DNA of 5,170 nt from Chthoniobacter sp. (lineage in GTDB: Bacteria > Verrucomicrobiota > Verrucomicrobiia > Chthoniobacterales > Chthoniobacteraceae). Shown here piece by piece: positions 1 to 5,044 of this stretch (position 1 is its first letter; each line of letters opens with the position of its first letter). Made by a program: the position numbers and the translations under genes. Location: assembly GCA_025351065.1 (NCBI GenBank), contig JANXWQ010000260.1, positions 1-5,170 of the forward strand. The letters run 5' to 3'. The notes below the pieces were generated by a model. It was given only the letters and a program-made list of their open reading frames with translations. It searched no databases and was not told the DNA's origin.

Positions 1-253
1 CGCTGAGTTCCCGGATCGTCGCAATCACGTCTTGTGCGTGGCCCTCGACGGTGACCCTGGGCCACACACGCGCGACCTTCCCGTCCGGCCCGACTAGGAA
101 CGTCGAGCGCTTGGCGCTCACCCCGAGCACCTCACGGGCACCATAGGCGTCGATGACCGACTTGTCGGGGTCGGAGATCATCGGGAACGTCAGGCCGAAC
201 TTGTCTATGAACTTGCGCTGCGTCGCAGGCTTGTCCGCGCTCACGCCCACCAC
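1..253 (-). pseudogene. bcp: C-terminal fragment of Bcp/AhpC-TSA-type peroxiredoxin, probably joined artificially
   Basis: From about codon 233 of the frame starting at 943, the protein reads like the C-terminal ~80 residues of a thioredoxin-dependent thiol peroxidase of the Bcp (PrxQ) type. It has GVSADKPATQRKF, FGLTFPMISDPD, an AYGA stretch, RSTFLVGPDGKV, and a final VEGHAQDVIATIREL helix. Family members reduce peroxides in the cytoplasm through a Cys in an N-terminal PGCT-type motif. That motif, the resolving Cys and the first half of the thioredoxin fold are absent here, so the fragment cannot be active alone. The fragment uses ATA, CTA, AGG and two CGT codons, none of which occur in the propeller part, which hints at a different source genome. 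The true bcp end probably lies just beyond the left edge, because Bcp proteins usually end close after this helix. Confidence 0.8.
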
Positions 254-943
254 GCCGCGCCCGAGGAGTTGCACGTACTGCCGCACGCCCGCGGCGCTGC
301 TGATGACCGCCCCGGTGTAGCCCGCGCCATCCGAGCCTTTGCTGCCGAGGTCGGGCAGCGCGGTTTTCCACAGCACCGCGCCGGTCATCTTGTTCATCGC
401 CACGAGTGCGGCGTCCTTGCCGCCGGGCGTGACGATGAGCTTTTCGCCATCGAACAGCGGCGACTCGCTGTAGTGCCAGCCCGACATCATCTTGCCCCCG
501 AAATCGCGCTCGAAATTCTTCCGCCACACCTCGTGCCCGTTCGCCGCCTCGACGGCCACGAGTTCGCCATCCGTGCTGAGCGCAAAAACGAGCGCGGACG
601 AAAACGTGGGCGTGCAGCGCGGCTCGTCGTTTTTTTCGCTGACCTTCGCCGCCCACAATTCCGCGTGCGTCTCGAGATCGAGCGCCACGATGAACTGCCC
701 GTCCTTCCGCGCCGCCATCGTGAAAATCTTCCCGCCCGCGATGCTGACGCTCGACAGCCCCTTGCCCAGCCCGCCGATGCGCCACGCGAGCGGCGGGCCG
801 TCCGCCGACCATTCTTTCAGCAGGCCCGTCGAGGGCGAGATGCCGTCGCGGTTCGGCCCGCGCCATTGCGGCCAGTCGGCGGGCGCGGCGAACGCGGTGA
901 GGGCGAAGAGAGGGAGCGCGAGGAGAGGCCGGGGGATTTTCAT
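1..943 (-). CDS. Secreted PQQ-like beta-propeller protein, 3' part replaced in frame by a peroxiredoxin fragment
   Basis: The ATG at 943-941 opens a frame of 314 codons that runs off the left edge. Residues 1 to about 20 form a Sec signal peptide: Lys near the N-terminus, a Leu/Ala/Phe-rich core and an AFA-A cleavage region, so the protein is probably periplasmic. WPQWRGPNRDG (residues 24-34) is the hallmark opening of PQQ-like outer-membrane-type beta-propeller proteins. Blade-like repeats follow: GKIF..., ALDLETHAELW (87-97), VAVEAANGHEVW (129-140) and VAMNKMTGAVLW (181-192). RQYVQLLGRGVVGV (221-234) is also typical of the family. Proteins of this family usually continue for roughly 150-200 more residues. 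Here, from about residue 233, the sequence becomes the C-terminal half of a Bcp peroxiredoxin. The propeller assignment is firm; enzymatic activity is unknown, since many members are uncharacterised and need not bind PQQ. The leader is pyrimidine-rich with no Shine-Dalgarno sequence. Confidence 0.85.
   Translation of the reverse strand, partial: MKIPRPLLALPLFALTAFAAPADWPQWRGPNRDGISPSTGLLKEWSADGPPLAWRIGGLGKGLSSVSIAGGKIFTMAARKDGQFIVALDLETHAELWAAKVSEKNDEPRCTPTFSSALVFALSTDGELVAVEAANGHEVWRKNFERDFGGKMMSGWHYSESPLFDGEKLIVTPGGKDAALVAMNKMTGAVLWKTALPDLGSKGSDGAGYTGAVISSAAGVRQYVQLLGRGVVGVSADKPATQRKFIDKFGLTFPMISDPDKSVIDAYGAREVLGVSAKRSTFLVGPDGKVARVWPRVTVEGHAQDVIATIRELS
236..253. other. Chimeric junction between the propeller gene and the bcp fragment
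   Basis: Both families plausibly carry a Val-Gly-Val-Ser-Ala-like strand here: propeller proteins read LLGRGVVGV followed by an Asp/Ser-Ala segment, and Bcp proteins read VVGVS followed by D. The change of family therefore occurs inside a shared GC-rich word (minus strand GTGGTGGGCGTGAGCGC). An exact breakpoint cannot be fixed. A join at a shared short word is what a de Bruijn-graph misassembly or template switching would produce. Confidence 0.65.
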
Positions 944-1030
944 GGGGCGGGAAAGTTTTCGCGGCAGACCGTAGCGGGCGTGGCGCGCGGTGGCAATGCG
1001 GCGTGGTGCGGCGGTGTGGCGCGCGGTTGG

Positions 1031-1095
1031 GAAACCCTGTCATCCTTCGACTGCGCTGCGCAAAGCCTACGCTTCGCTCCGGATGACAGGGTTTC
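1031..1095. repeat. REP-like palindromic element between the pectate lyase and propeller genes
   Basis: The outer arms are an exact 15-bp inverted repeat: GAAACCCTGTCATCC at 1031-1045 and its complement at 1081-1095, with a 35-base centre holding smaller self-complementary words (TGCGCTGCGCA). The GTCATCC...GGATGAC core resembles the dispersed palindromes often seen between genes in environmental bacteria, whose accidental translations read CHPERSE-like. It starts 38 nt downstream of the pectate lyase stop. As RNA it would form a strong hairpin that could protect or end the transcript, but only the plus strand carries a short T run after it (TTTT at 1096-1099, following one C). I therefore do not call it an intrinsic terminator for the minus-strand gene. 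The rest of 944-1133 holds no gene that I can support. Confidence 0.75.
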
Positions 1096-1133
1096 TTTTC
1101 CACGCGAACCACTCCCCCAATTCCTCGCCGTCA

Positions 1134-2450
1134 TCACGGCTTCTTCGTCGCGCTTTTCGCGATGAGCTTGCGCCACCGCTCGCGTTCCTTCGTGAGCAGT
1201 TCCGCGGGGCGGCGGGTGTAGTAGTCGTAGCCGAAGTGGTTGTGCGTCCACATTTCCTCGAAGGAGTCGTAGATGATCCCGTCCTGCGCGCCTGCGAAGA
1301 TGGGGCGGTTCGTGGCGACATCGTAGAAGCGCGCCCAGTAGGCGTCGGCCGCCGTCGGGTCGGCGGCGTAGAAGCTGCGCCCGTCGCGCTTCGTCGGGCG
1401 CAGGCCGGTGAGGCGCGCGCGCTCGAACCACGCGAGCGCGGACTCGATGGCGCGCACAACCTCAGGCGAAGGCTCCGGCAGGCGCATGAGAAAAAGGAGC
1501 AGCGTGGCGCTTTCCTCGCCGCTCAACGACGCGGGCTCTTTCAAGCGCGCGGCGGCGGGCGCGAGCGTGAGCGGATCGTGCTGCGCGCACCAGACGGTGG
1601 GCTGGCCGTTTTGCACAACCTGCATTTTCACGATGCAGCGGAGCCCGGCGGCGAAGGCTTCGCGAGCGCGGGTGCGGTGCGCGTCATCGACAAAGGCGAA
1701 CTCGGGCAGGCCCGCGGCGAGGTCGCGGAGCAGCTCGAGGATGTGGGTCATGGCGTTGTCGTTGAGCGTGATTTCGTCGTGGTATTTGCCTTCGAGCGGC
1801 CAGCACTGCGGCCAGCCGCCGTTGGGAAATTGCGCGTCGAGGATGTAGTCGAGCCCGCGCAGAAAGGCGGCGCGGATGTCGTCGCGCGCGGTGGCCTGCT
1901 GCGCGCCGGCGAGGAGGCGCAGCTCCTCGGTGGTGGCGCGGTTGTCGAAGGTGCCGACGTAGTGCCACGGATCGGTCTGCGAACTCCAGTGCATGCCCGG
2001 CGTGCGCGGGCCGCGGTCAAAGCGGACGGCCTTGGACCAGCCGCCGCTCGGGGTTTGAAACGAGAGCACCGCCGCGACGAGGCGGCGCGCTTCGTCGCTC
2101 GTAAACCAGCTCGCGGACGGATGCGACGGCAGTTTGAAATCCTTCCCCTCCGGCGCGAACTGCGGTGCGGCCAAGCCCTGCGCCTGCACCTCGGCATCGA
2201 GCACTGCCTGCTCGGTGCGGCGACGCTCGACAGAGCGCGCGAGATAGCTCTCCCACGCGGGCCGTTCCTCCGCCGGCAGGGCGGCGATGCGCTCGGCGGT
2301 GATAGCGTGTTCGGACGAAAGGATGACGCGCGCGGGCTCGGTGGGGCTTGTCTGCACGGCGTCTGGTGCGTCCGCATTTTCCGCCGCAGGCGCGGCGAAT
2401 GTGAGAGCGCAAATCACGGCGCAAAGCGATGTCCGAAGCAGATGCACCAT
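1134..2450 (-). CDS. Secreted pectate lyase, polysaccharide lyase family 10 (PelA-like)
   Basis: This 438-residue protein cleaves alpha-1,4-polygalacturonate by beta-elimination. Residues 1 to about 23 are a signal peptide (MVHLLRTS, hydrophobic core, AAPA), so it is exported. After a linker and a charged helical N-terminal region (about 45-90), the PL10 (alpha/alpha)3-barrel catalytic domain runs from about 110 to 425. Landmarks are SGGWSK (135-140), FDNRATT (168-174), PNGGWPQCWPL (209-219), ITLNDNAM (227-234), VWCAQHDPLTLAPAAAR (286-302), EPASLSGEES (305-314) and ARFYDVATNRPIFAG (373-387). Family PL10 uses an arginine as catalytic base with acidic Ca2+ ligands; I cannot align precisely enough to name them. 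The domain appears complete, with no carbohydrate-binding module. The start lies 3 nt after the sufT stop (TAG CTG ATG) with no Shine-Dalgarno, so translation may be coupled to sufT despite the unrelated function. The gene ends with TGA at 1136-1134. Confidence 0.9.
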   Translation of the reverse strand: MVHLLRTSLCAVICALTFAAPAAENADAPDAVQTSPTEPARVILSSEHAITAERIAALPAEERPAWESYLARSVERRRTEQAVLDAEVQAQGLAAPQFAPEGKDFKLPSHPSASWFTSDEARRLVAAVLSFQTPSGGWSKAVRFDRGPRTPGMHWSSQTDPWHYVGTFDNRATTEELRLLAGAQQATARDDIRAAFLRGLDYILDAQFPNGGWPQCWPLEGKYHDEITLNDNAMTHILELLRDLAAGLPEFAFVDDAHRTRAREAFAAGLRCIVKMQVVQNGQPTVWCAQHDPLTLAPAAARLKEPASLSGEESATLLLFLMRLPEPSPEVVRAIESALAWFERARLTGLRPTKRDGRSFYAADPTAADAYWARFYDVATNRPIFAGAQDGIIYDSFEEMWTHNHFGYDYYTRRPAELLTKERERWRKLIAKSATKKP

Positions 2451-2453
2451 CAG

Positions 2454-3008
2454 CTAAATCAGCCCGAGCTTCATCTTTCCCGCCTCGCTGATCATCGCCT
2501 GGTTCCACGGCGGATCCCAGACCAGTGCCACGTCCGCGTCGCCCACGCCGGGGACGCTGAGGACTTTGGATTTCGCCTCGGCGGCGATGGTCGGGCCCAT
2601 GCCGCAGCCGGGAGCAGTGAGCGTCATTTTCACCTCGACCATCGCGCCCTGGCCGGCGCGCGGGCTGATGACGCAGTCATAGACGAGGCCGAGATCGACG
2701 ATATTGACGGGAATCTCCGGGTCGTAGCAGGTGCGGAGCTGATCCCACACGGCCTTGTCATCGACGGGCGTGTTGGCGTCCGCGTTTTGCGCCGGGGCGG
2801 GCTGAGGCGCGGCGGGTTCGAGGCCGAGGGCCTCGGCATCGGCGTCGGCGATGCGGGCCAGCCCCTGATCCGTGGCCACGGTGTAGCTGCCGCCGAGCGC
2901 CTGGGTGATGAAGACGCGCGTGTCCTTCGCGAGCGTGATCGCCTCGCCGCTCGGGATGCGCGTGGCCGCGCAATCGCGGGTGAGAGTTTTTTCGGTGTTT
3001 TCGTGCAT
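2454..3008 (-). CDS. sufT: Putative Fe-S cluster assembly protein SufT (MIP18/DUF59 family)
   Basis: SufT-type proteins help mature Fe-S enzymes in the cytoplasm alongside the SUF or NifU machinery. The 184-residue sequence has the two-part SufT layout. An N-terminal segment (about 15-62) contains IPSGEAITL, FITQALGGSYTV and a RIADADAEALG end. A Pro/Ala/Gln linker follows (about 64-80), then the MIP18 domain (about 84-184) with YDPEIPVNIVDLGLVYD (95-111), MTLTAPGCGMGP (128-139, including the conserved Cys135) and LVWDPPWNQAMISEAGK (162-178). Length and motifs match the long SufT form, not the short MIP18-only form. It lies 61 nt downstream of the ParE-like toxin gene and 3 nt before the pectate lyase start. 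A NifU-type scaffold upstream fits an Fe-S role, with the toxin-antitoxin pair as an intruder between them. Its leader is pyrimidine-rich (CCACCTTTTCACCC before ATG) and lacks a Shine-Dalgarno. Confidence 0.92.
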   Translation of the reverse strand: MHENTEKTLTRDCAATRIPSGEAITLAKDTRVFITQALGGSYTVATDQGLARIADADAEALGLEPAAPQPAPAQNADANTPVDDKAVWDQLRTCYDPEIPVNIVDLGLVYDCVISPRAGQGAMVEVKMTLTAPGCGMGPTIAAEAKSKVLSVPGVGDADVALVWDPPWNQAMISEAGKMKLGLI

Positions 3009-3069
3009 GGGTGAAAAGGTGGAGTGATTGCGGACAAACCGAAAGGCGGCGTTTTCCTCGCGTGAAAAA

Positions 3070-3372
3070 TCAATCAGTTTGTCGGGAGCGCCAGTAGCCG
3101 GGGCGGCGTTTGGCGTTGGCGACGGCGACGATGGAGATGTGATCGGGGCAGTCGCGGTAAAAAATGACGAAGGGAAACCGCTCCACGACGAACCGCTGCA
3201 GCGGCGTGCGTTTGTGAAAGGCGTAAAGCTCGGGCTGGCGCCGGATCATTTGAAAGCTGCGCCGGATTTCCGCCTCGAAGGCCAAGCCAAGGCCTTTCAC
3301 CCGTTTTTCGTAAAATGCCACGGACTCCCAAAGCTCCTCCTCCGCGTCTTGGTGAACGATCAGCCGCTTCAC
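3070..3372 (-). CDS. RelE/ParE superfamily toxin
   Basis: This 100-residue basic protein has the type II RelE/ParE toxin pattern: an N-terminal strand (LIVHQDAEEELWE), a helix with AFYEKRVKGLGLAFEAEI (19-36), the QPELY turn (46-50), then the C-terminal sheet RFVVERFPFVIFYRD (60-74), ISIVAVANAKRRPGYW (79-94). The FPF.I.Y and A.A..RRP.YW motifs are typical of ParE-like members encoded with short addiction-module antitoxins. ParE members block gyrase and RelE members cut ribosome-bound mRNA; which applies here cannot be told from sequence. It starts at GTG (3372-3370), overlapping the antitoxin stop in GTGA, so translation is probably coupled and dependent on antitoxin synthesis. No truncation or frameshift is visible. 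The gene stops with TGA at 3072-3070. Confidence 0.9.
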   Translation of the reverse strand: MKRLIVHQDAEEELWESVAFYEKRVKGLGLAFEAEIRRSFQMIRRQPELYAFHKRTPLQRFVVERFPFVIFYRDCPDHISIVAVANAKRRPGYWRSRQTD

Positions 3373-3599
3373 GAATACTTGGCGCGGATTTCTGCCAGCA
3401 CGTCACCCGCCGGACGGCCCTGATCCTTGCCGGATTCGATCCGCTCCAGCCGCTGCGCCAACTCGGAATCCCATGCGGCGTCGGCTCCTGCCTCGTCTTC
3501 GGATTCCACGCTTTTGAGCAGACGAAAGGCCAGCGCCAGCCGCTGCTCGGGCGGGAGAATCAGCGCATCATCGGCGAGGTTGTCGAGTGTGGTTGGCAT
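3369..3599 (-). CDS. Addiction-module antitoxin (PF09720-type, paired with the ParE-like toxin)
   Basis: This small acidic protein of 76 residues resembles the short addiction-module (unstable antitoxin) family. It has an N-terminal helix with LADDALILPPEQRLALAFRLLKSVE (8-32, the common L.P.eR..LA..LL.S pattern), then an acidic patch (SEDEAGADAAWDSELAQRLERIESG), and ends in AGDVLAEIRAKYS, the usual helix preceding the partner toxin. These proteins neutralise the toxin by wrapping it and are short-lived; unlike many antitoxins they lack an obvious DNA-binding domain, so autoregulation is uncertain. ATG at 3599-3597 is chosen because it gives the standard family N-terminus; the leader CCTTCCCCGCC is pyrimidine-rich without a Shine-Dalgarno. 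The gene begins 46 nt after the NifU-like stop and overlaps the toxin start by 4 nt. Confidence 0.87.
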   Translation of the reverse strand: MPTTLDNLADDALILPPEQRLALAFRLLKSVESEDEAGADAAWDSELAQRLERIESGKDQGRPAGDVLAEIRAKYS

Positions 3600-3645
3600 G
3601 GCGGGGAAGGTAGTCGGCAGACGGGATTTGTCGAACGGTGCGGAC

Positions 3646-4149
3646 TCATGCGGACGGCGGCGGCTTGAGCACCACCTTCACCTTTTTCTCCGGCGCGGTG
3701 CCGCTGTGGAGTTGGTCGAAAAGGGTGGTGGCCTGCGGTGCTTGTACTGGCGCGGCTTGCGGGGCGGCGGACTGCGGAGTGAGGGCGGAGCGGAGGGCGT
3801 TTTCGACGAGCTGGGCGCAGTGGATTTTCATGGGCGGCAGCGCGCCGAGCGGGGCGGCGAGGTCGGTGCCGGACATGGAGAGCGCCTCGGCCACGGTCTT
3901 GCCGGCGATGAGTTCGGTGGCGACGCTGGCGACGGCGATGGCGGTCTCGCAGCCGAAGGTCTGGAAGGTGGCGCGGTCGATGATTTTCCGGCCCTGCGCG
4001 TCTTCCTTGAACTTCACCCACATCCGCAGCATGTCGCCGCACTCGGCGCTGCCGACGGTGCCGACGGAATCGGCGTTGTCCATTTCGCCGATGTTTTTGG
4101 GGTTGGCGATGGCGTCGTGGATGCGCTGCTGGAGGTCTTCGTTGTTCAT
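3646..4149 (-). CDS. NifU/IscU-type Fe-S cluster scaffold with a Pro/Ala-rich C-terminal tail
   Basis: This 167-residue protein has the NifU N-terminal (IscU-like) scaffold domain at about 5-123, where clusters are built from sulfide and iron before transfer to target proteins in the cytoplasm. All three cluster-ligand cysteines are present: Cys37 in SAECGDML (with the conserved Asp39), Cys67 in TFGCETAIA and Cys111 in MKIHCAQL. NPKNIGEMDNADSVG (17-31) and the CGDMLRMWVKF stretch resemble NifU more than IscU. Glu68 follows the second ligand Cys, where IscU/NifU usually have Gly-Ser. There is no [2Fe-2S] ferredoxin-like middle domain and no C-terminal Nfu domain; instead residues about 124-167 form a Pro/Ala/Gln-rich linker ending in a basic KKVKVVLKPPP stretch. 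Upstream lies the rhodanese-like gene and downstream sufT, both consistent with Fe-S biogenesis. The leader before ATG is CCCACCCTTTTTCCA. Confidence 0.9.
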   Translation of the reverse strand: MNNEDLQQRIHDAIANPKNIGEMDNADSVGTVGSAECGDMLRMWVKFKEDAQGRKIIDRATFQTFGCETAIAVASVATELIAGKTVAEALSMSGTDLAAPLGALPPMKIHCAQLVENALRSALTPQSAAPQAAPVQAPQATTLFDQLHSGTAPEKKVKVVLKPPPSA

Positions 4150-4169
4150 TGGAAAAAGGGTGGGGTTGA

Positions 4170-4278
4170 TTTTACCGCAGAGGCGCAGAGGACGCAGAGG
4201 TGGAGGAGGGAAAACGCCAGCGCACGCTACAGATTTTCTTTTCCGAACCTCCGCGATCTCTGCGCCTCTGCGGTAAAA
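4170..4278. repeat. Long imperfect palindrome (dispersed intergenic repeat of the CCGCAGAGGCGCAGAG type)
   Basis: The arms at 4170-4200 and 4248-4278 are complementary at 28 of 31 positions, with the outer 21 exact: the left arm begins TTTTACCGCAGAGGCGCAG and the right arm ends CTGCGCCTCTGCGGTAAAA. The 47-base centre is unrelated. The arm sequence belongs to a widely scattered intergenic repeat whose spurious translation reads FTAEAQR; this is from general familiarity and no search was run. It lies between the rhodanese-like gene (stop at 4288) and the NifU-like start (4149), so its transcript would fold just after the former. It could separate their expression or act as a stabiliser. No other gene is visible in 4150-4287. 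Confidence 0.8.
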
Positions 4279-4287
4279 AATCCGTCT

Positions 4288-4836
4288 TCATTCCAGCTCG
4301 TATCTCGGCAAGTTCGCATCGACTTCCTGGCTCCACGCGTCGATGCCGCCTTGCAGGGCGCGGACGTTTTCAAACCCGTGCCCGGCGAAGTAGGCAGCGG
4401 CGTCCATGCTGCGCGCGCCGGTGTGATCGACAATAGCGGTGAGCGCGCGGCGGTCCCATTTCACGAGGATTTCCTGCATCAGCTCCTGGGTGAAAAAGAT
4501 CGCGCCCGCGATGTGGACGGCGTCGAATTCCTCGCGGGTGCGGATGTCGATGAGCTTCGCGGCGGAATCGGTCTTGAGCGCGGCGGCGAGGTCGGCGGGG
4601 ACGATGAGGATTTTGGCGTCGGCCTCGTGGCTTTCGAGGATGTGGGCGATGACTTCGTCCACGGGCAGGTTTTCATTGCGCGCGCAGACCTCGGCGAGCG
4701 TCTCGGTGGGCTGGAAACCGCAGCTCGCGCAGCCGCCGATATGGTAGCGGCGAAAGAGCGCCCGCTGTGCGCCGGGAAAATGCCGGAGCAGTTCGCGCAT
4801 GGTGAGCTGCGGGTCGGGCGAAGCGGTGGTGGTCAT
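4288..4836 (-). CDS. DUF1858-like Cys-pair domain fused to a rhodanese-like domain with no active-site Cys
   Basis: This 182-residue protein has two parts. Residues about 10-68 (TMRELLRHFPGAQRALFRRY, HIGGCASCGF with Cys36 and Cys39, ETLAEVCARN) resemble small DUF1858-type helical domains that often accompany Fe-S or nitrosative-stress proteins. Residues about 76-182 are a rhodanese fold: LIDIRTREEFDAVHIAGAIFF (95-115), the loop VDHTGARSMDAAAYFAGHGF (136-155) and LQGGIDAWSQEVDANLPRYELE. In active rhodaneses the loop reads Cys-x-x-Gly-x-Arg-Ser; here it is Asp137-His-Thr-Gly-Ala-Arg-Ser, so classic persulfide transfer through that Cys is unlikely. A binding or regulatory role, or use of Cys36, Cys39 or Cys51 instead, is possible. 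The start is ATG at 4836-4834: it gives a normal N-terminus, whereas extending the frame upstream runs into hemL. It lies 25 nt after the hemL stop. Confidence 0.88.
   Translation of the reverse strand: MTTTASPDPQLTMRELLRHFPGAQRALFRRYHIGGCASCGFQPTETLAEVCARNENLPVDEVIAHILESHEADAKILIVPADLAAALKTDSAAKLIDIRTREEFDAVHIAGAIFFTQELMQEILVKWDRRALTAIVDHTGARSMDAAAYFAGHGFENVRALQGGIDAWSQEVDANLPRYELE
4589..4716 (-). repeat. Inner arm of an exact 128-bp inverted repeat (inside the rhodanese-like gene)
   Basis: This stretch encodes residues about 41-82 of the rhodanese-like protein. Its reverse complement is found without a single difference at 5043-5170, 326 bases away, up to the last base of the window. Identity stops exactly at 4716/5043: the next bases are A on this arm and C on the other (minus-strand reading). 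This is the native copy because it sits within an intact gene. Confidence 0.95.
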
Positions 4837-4861
4837 GCGGGGAGAGTAGCGCGCATCAGAA

Positions 4862-5044
4862 TCACGTGCCAGCCAGGGCGGTGACGGCGACGGCGGCAGT
4901 TTTCGCGAGGTCTTCGGACGAGTGGGCGAGGGAAAGGAAGCCGGCCTCGAATTGCGAGGGGGCGAAGTAGATGCCGGCATTGAGGCAGGCATGGAAGTAG
5001 CGGGCGAAGGTGGCTTTGTCCGAGCGCTGGGCGTCGGCGAGGTT
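4862..5044 (-). CDS. hemL: Glutamate-1-semialdehyde 2,1-aminomutase, C-terminal fragment
   Basis: The frame from about 5044 to the TGA at 4864-4862 encodes some 60 residues matching the C-terminus of HemL: NLADAQRSDKATFARYFHACL, then NAGIYFAPSQFEAGFLS, LAHSSEDL and a final alanine-rich helix ending TALAGT. HemL is a cytoplasmic PLP enzyme that turns glutamate-1-semialdehyde into 5-aminolevulinate in the C5 route to haem and other tetrapyrroles. The PLP-binding lysine and most of the protein (about 430 residues in the family) lie upstream and are missing. They are not simply cut off by the window edge, because from 5043 onward the sequence switches to an inverted copy of the neighbouring rhodanese-like gene. 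The 25-nt gap to that gene suggests co-transcription in the real genome. Confidence 0.9.
   Translation of the reverse strand, partial: NLADAQRSDKATFARYFHACLNAGIYFAPSQFEAGFLSLAHSSEDLAKTAAVAVTALAGT

Noticed and set aside
1..943. A new propeller-peroxiredoxin redox enzyme
   Set aside because: The peroxidatic Cys region is missing, the propeller is short, codon use changes at the join, and the other window end is also chimeric.
1081..1099. Rho-independent terminator formed by the 1031-1095 palindrome
   Set aside because: The short T run follows the stem only on the plus strand, where no gene ends; on the minus strand no T run follows.
990..3014. Plus-strand open frame of 674 codons opposite the pectate lyase and sufT genes
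   Set aside because: It is antisense to two well-recognised genes, is Arg/Ala/Gly-rich without family motifs, and runs through the palindromic repeat. Long antisense frames are expected in GC-rich DNA.
3029..3645. Direct repeat TGCGGAC at 3029-3035 and 3639-3645 flanking the toxin-antitoxin cassette as a target-site duplication
   Set aside because: Seven bases in GC-rich DNA is weak, the word occurs again at 3649-3655, and no transposase or terminal repeats are present.
3427..4884. Plus-strand open frame of 485 codons opposite the antitoxin, scaffold and rhodanese-like genes
   Set aside because: It is a shadow of real genes on the other strand, contains the translated repeat (FTAEAQR) and has low-complexity composition.
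4837..4992. N-terminal extension of the rhodanese-like frame back to an ATG at 4992
   Set aside because: The extension is Pro/Ser/Arg-rich and lies inside hemL in another frame; the ATG at 4836 gives a normal start after the hemL stop.
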